From Lycorma delicatula (taxonomy: Eukaryota > Arthropoda > Insecta > Hemiptera > Fulgoridae), in NCBI RefSeq assembly GCF_047948215.1, contig NC_134463.1, positions 54,442,201-54,506,200 on the forward strand: 64,000 nucleotides of DNA. Direction: 5' to 3'. Both the position numbers and the translations under genes were made by a program. The notes below the pieces were generated by a model. The model made no database searches and was not told where the DNA came from. It worked only from the letters and a program-made list of their open reading frames with translations. Below, piece after piece: positions 61,402 to 64,000 of the stretch (position 1 is the stretch's first letter; every line of letters begins with the position of its first letter).

Positions 61402-62310
61402 TACAGTATGTTTGTAAAGTTGCTGTGCAGAAGAATTATGGAAATGTAATGACAAAACTTTCTTAATTATTACTTTGAATTTTTATTTCATTATTTTACA
61501 GAAATGGATATAACAATAACTGGAATAGTTTCAAGGAGTTGAAAATGACCTCCTCCAACATCAGTAAATCATTGCACACATTTCAATTTGTTTTCAAACA
61601 CTTAAATGAGCTGATATACTTGAGTGTCTCATATATTTTCTGTTATTGCCATTTTTAGTTTGTCATTAATGTGTGGGTCTGTTGCGATACTTTGCTTGTA
61701 TAGCTGCCCCTATTGAAAGTAATTTGGGAGAGTCAGATCCGGCAAGCGATGGTACTGTGGGACTATCTTGTTGGAACCAATCGCAATTGATTTCCACTTC
61801 TGTTAACTGACTAATGAAGTTTCTTAAAGCAGCAGAATAATGATCACTCTTAACTATATTTTTAAAAAAAGTTGGACTCACAGTGCATGTTCTACTTGGA
61901 CAACAACCCAGACTCCAATTTTTGCTTTTTGTTAAGATTGTTTGTAGAATTCACAGGGGTTATTTGTCAAATGCAGTTGTGTATTTTGTGAATTAATATA
62001 CCCTCCCAGATGAAACCACACTTCAAAAACATAATGTCAAGGATATCTGTGGAATTTTGGACAATAAAACCATTTCAACTTTGACATAATAATCTAGTAT
62101 CTTGGCATGATCTGTAGGTTTCAGTTGTTGAACACACATTACTTTGTAGGGGAAAAGTTTTCAGTTCTTTTCTTACAACTTTGTGTGGTAGCAAGTCTGA
62201 TATCTTGCTCTTATAATGAACTCACAGGGCAACCAATCTAATACCAAAAAAACAGAATACACCACATAATTCTAAAGCATACTGCACAGTAACTTTGCGA
62301 ACACGCTGTA
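61402..62310 (-). mobile_element. Tc1/mariner-type (DUF4817-like) transposon, shortened, both ends present
   Basis: The left end tacagtatgtttgtaaagtt and the right end, reversed, tacagcgtgttcgcaaagtt pair over about 29 bp. At 0.91 kb it lacks part of the usual length. The minus frame 61881-61666 gives TFFKNIVKSDHYSAALRNFI and SQLTEVEINCDWFQQDSPT, the second catalytic Asp block ('WFQQDGAT'). Upstream text resembles the copy at 174-938, down to the shared 'aagcatactgcacag' near the right end. Stops and deletions inactivate it. Confidence 0.8.
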
Positions 62311-62770
62311 TTTAGATGAGTAAAACTAAATATTAGTGATCCTACAACCTTCTGAAGTCTCATAAATCTTTATTTATATTTTTTTGTATTAAAATCTTGA
62401 TAATACATTATTCAATGAAGATAAGCTAAATAAAATGATGTATGAAAACATAAGATCTTTGAAAAGAATACAAGCCATAACATAAAACTTAGAAGCCATA
62501 AATGAACACTATTAAAAAAATTCAGATTATTCTTAGTTTTAGAATTTTAAAAGATTTTGAGGCTGCGTATAAACTGATTAATTTATATAAAACACTACTG
62601 CTTGTAAAATTTATTCTACAAAATAACAGCATAATAAGAAATAAGTATGAGAAAATAGAAATTCAACAATTTTGTGTAAGTGAGATAAGTCTCAAACTGT
62701 GTTGATATTGGATCTTTTCTATTTTTCCCCCACAATGATTTTTTTTCATGTTGTGTATTACATACTATAT
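62311..62770. other. AT-rich spacer
   Basis: A 67-codon + frame (62502-62705) is Ile/Lys/Leu rich and unrecognised. Nothing else was seen. Confidence 0.4.
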
Positions 62771-62774
62771 TTTA

Positions 62775-63395
62775 CATTTTTTCTTCCATATCAGTAGGTA
62801 TTTGTAGAGAAATTATAAATATAATCTAACCAAACCTAACTTACACTTGCTTCACTGTCAATTTTTTTATTTCTGCTTGTTGATTTTATTCAAACATGGG
62901 TCTTCCAAATGTAATTGACAGAGGTTCAATATAAGCATTATGCTTATGTTGAACCTTTTTTCTTTTTCCTGTTTAGCCTCCGGTAACTACCGTTTAGATA
63001 ATTCTTCAGAGGATGAATGAGGATGATATGTATGAGTGTAAATGAAGTCTAGTCTTGTACATTCTCAGTTCGACCATAACCTGAGATGTGTGGTTAATTG
63101 AAACCCAACCACCAAAGAACACCAGTATCCACGATCTAGTATTCAAATCTGTGTAAAAATAACTGGCTTTACTAGGACTTGAACGCTGTAACTCTCGACT
63201 TCCAAATCAGCTGATTTGGGAAGACGTGTTAACCACTAGACCAACCCAGTGGGTTGCTTATGTTGAACCTCTCTCAGCCAAACTTAACCTTGCTCGTGCA
63301 GTGAGCATAGGTTAAGTTTGGTTAGATTATACTTTATAATTTCTCTGTAATATCTCCAAATACCCACTGATTTGAAAGAAAAAATTGAAAAAAGT
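62775..63395. mobile_element. Fold-back MITE interrupted by a SINE
   Basis: The left arm (62775-62850: cttccatatcagtaggtat..., aaattataaatataatct, aaccaaacctaactta) is the near-complement of the right arm (63309-63395: aagtttggttagattata, tataatttctct, acccactgattt). The centre is itself palindromic: ggttcaatataagcat meets atgcttatgttgaacc at 62925-62955. The SINE (62957-63254) sits at this centre. Without it the element is about 310 bases and nearly a full inverted repeat. No coding content. Confidence 0.75.
62957..63254 (-). mobile_element. tRNA-derived SINE, copy 4, with 16-bp target duplication
   Basis: Minus-oriented complete copy, flanked by perfect 16-bp duplications tgcttatgttgaacct (62941-62956 and 63255-63270). 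Box A reads on the minus strand as tggtctagtggttaac and box B as gcgttcaagtcc with one change. It is inserted in the MITE, so the MITE is older. Confidence 0.95.
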
Positions 63396-64000
63396 GGTTG
63401 ACTCCAAAAAAGTACCACAGGATATATCGCATAAACTCAAAACAAAATTGTTTTGTTAAAAACTTATTACATCTAATTTTTAATGTCAATATGTAAGTAA
63501 GTTACAAAAAATAAGGCAGAAGGCTTAATTAAATAAGTCCCTAAGTAGGCTTACCTCATAAAATAAAAAAAAATCAAGTATAACTGTGATGCTTCTACAA
63601 CTTTAGCTAATTTCCAATAAGTGTCTAATCAAAATCAACAGGGGAGGGAGGAACGAAAAAGAAATCTTCCCAGAAAGGGGTTATGAAATGAGACAAATAA
63701 CATAAATTGAAAGAGAAAGAAGACATCTAGGTACTTTTTTGTTTTATGCCCCCTCACTATTTTCAAATTAATATAGTATGTTTTATAATAATTGATGAAT
63801 AAAACATTAGAGAAGGCACGTTAACATGCTGTTTTACACTGATCATTTTAACATATTAACATATTACTCAAGGTTAGAGAGTGAAGAGAGCATAAGTTAA
63901 TGTCAAGCAATAACAGATTGGAAAATTTACCTGGGAGAGGTGTGTGCTGATCATTTATTAAAACCCCAAAAATAGTAGGTGGTCCAGGAATGTCAGTAGA
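63396..64000. other. AT-rich spacer at the right edge
   Basis: No gene or named repeat recognised. If the candidate exon at 59.9 kb is real, this lies within its first intron. Confidence 0.45.

Overview
The window is nuclear DNA of an animal, almost certainly an insect. It is very AT-rich, has long introns with GT..AG borders, carries microsatellites, and holds no operons or bacterial-style gene packing. The transposon families are those usual in insects. A hemipteran is a plausible guess, but it rests on the overall repeat style and is not proven.

One conserved host gene is clear. The three downstream coding exons of a Dimmed/Mist1-class bHLH transcription factor gene (dimm) lie on the + strand at 19250-19467, 21643-21779 and 24848-24953. 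They have consistent splice phases and a stop codon, followed by poly(A) signals near 25.24 and 25.40 kb. The upstream start exon was not found. A second, tentative host feature is an 82-nt candidate first coding exon at 59896-59977 (+), which ends in a good splice donor. Its gene would continue beyond the right edge.

Most of the rest is transposon debris in layers. 0.2-0.9 kb: Tc1/mariner-type (DUF4817-like) relic. 5.19-10.94 kb: a hAT (ZBED5-like) element with an 8-bp target duplication, split by an antisense R1-like LINE. 14.5-15.6 kb and antisense pieces at 16.5, 32.5-33.0 and 34.7-35.8 kb: RTE-like LINE fragments. 26.5-27.2, 37.5-38.2, 48.04-49.30 and 58.05-58.5 kb: mariner relics, one of them full length with its inverted repeats. 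30.1-31.7 kb: a broken gene of an amplified insect family of unknown function. 39.1-39.8 kb: a repeat with a 300-base purine tract. 39.8-41.1 kb: a Jockey-like LINE. 41.1-49.4 kb: a block richer in CpG. It includes unrecognised broken reading frames at 41.9-42.6 kb and a decayed protein-primed DNA polymerase B of the Polinton/Maverick type on the - strand at 46.1-48.0 kb, both interrupted or flanked by younger Tc1/mariner insertions.

A tRNA-derived SINE family is present in four near-complete copies and one partial copy. Each near-complete copy has a 14-16 bp target-site duplication. Two sit inside older elements, a DUF4817 transposon at 52.1-53.7 kb and a fold-back MITE at 62.8-63.4 kb, so relative ages can be read directly. 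A second tRNA-like SINE relic is at about 45.2 kb.

The most unusual sequence-level signals are the Polinton polymerase relic, several nearly perfect short-loop hairpins (12-18 bp arms) that look like snap-back template-switch mutations, and the one-sided purine tract. I saw no CRISPR array, rRNA gene or functional tRNA gene.
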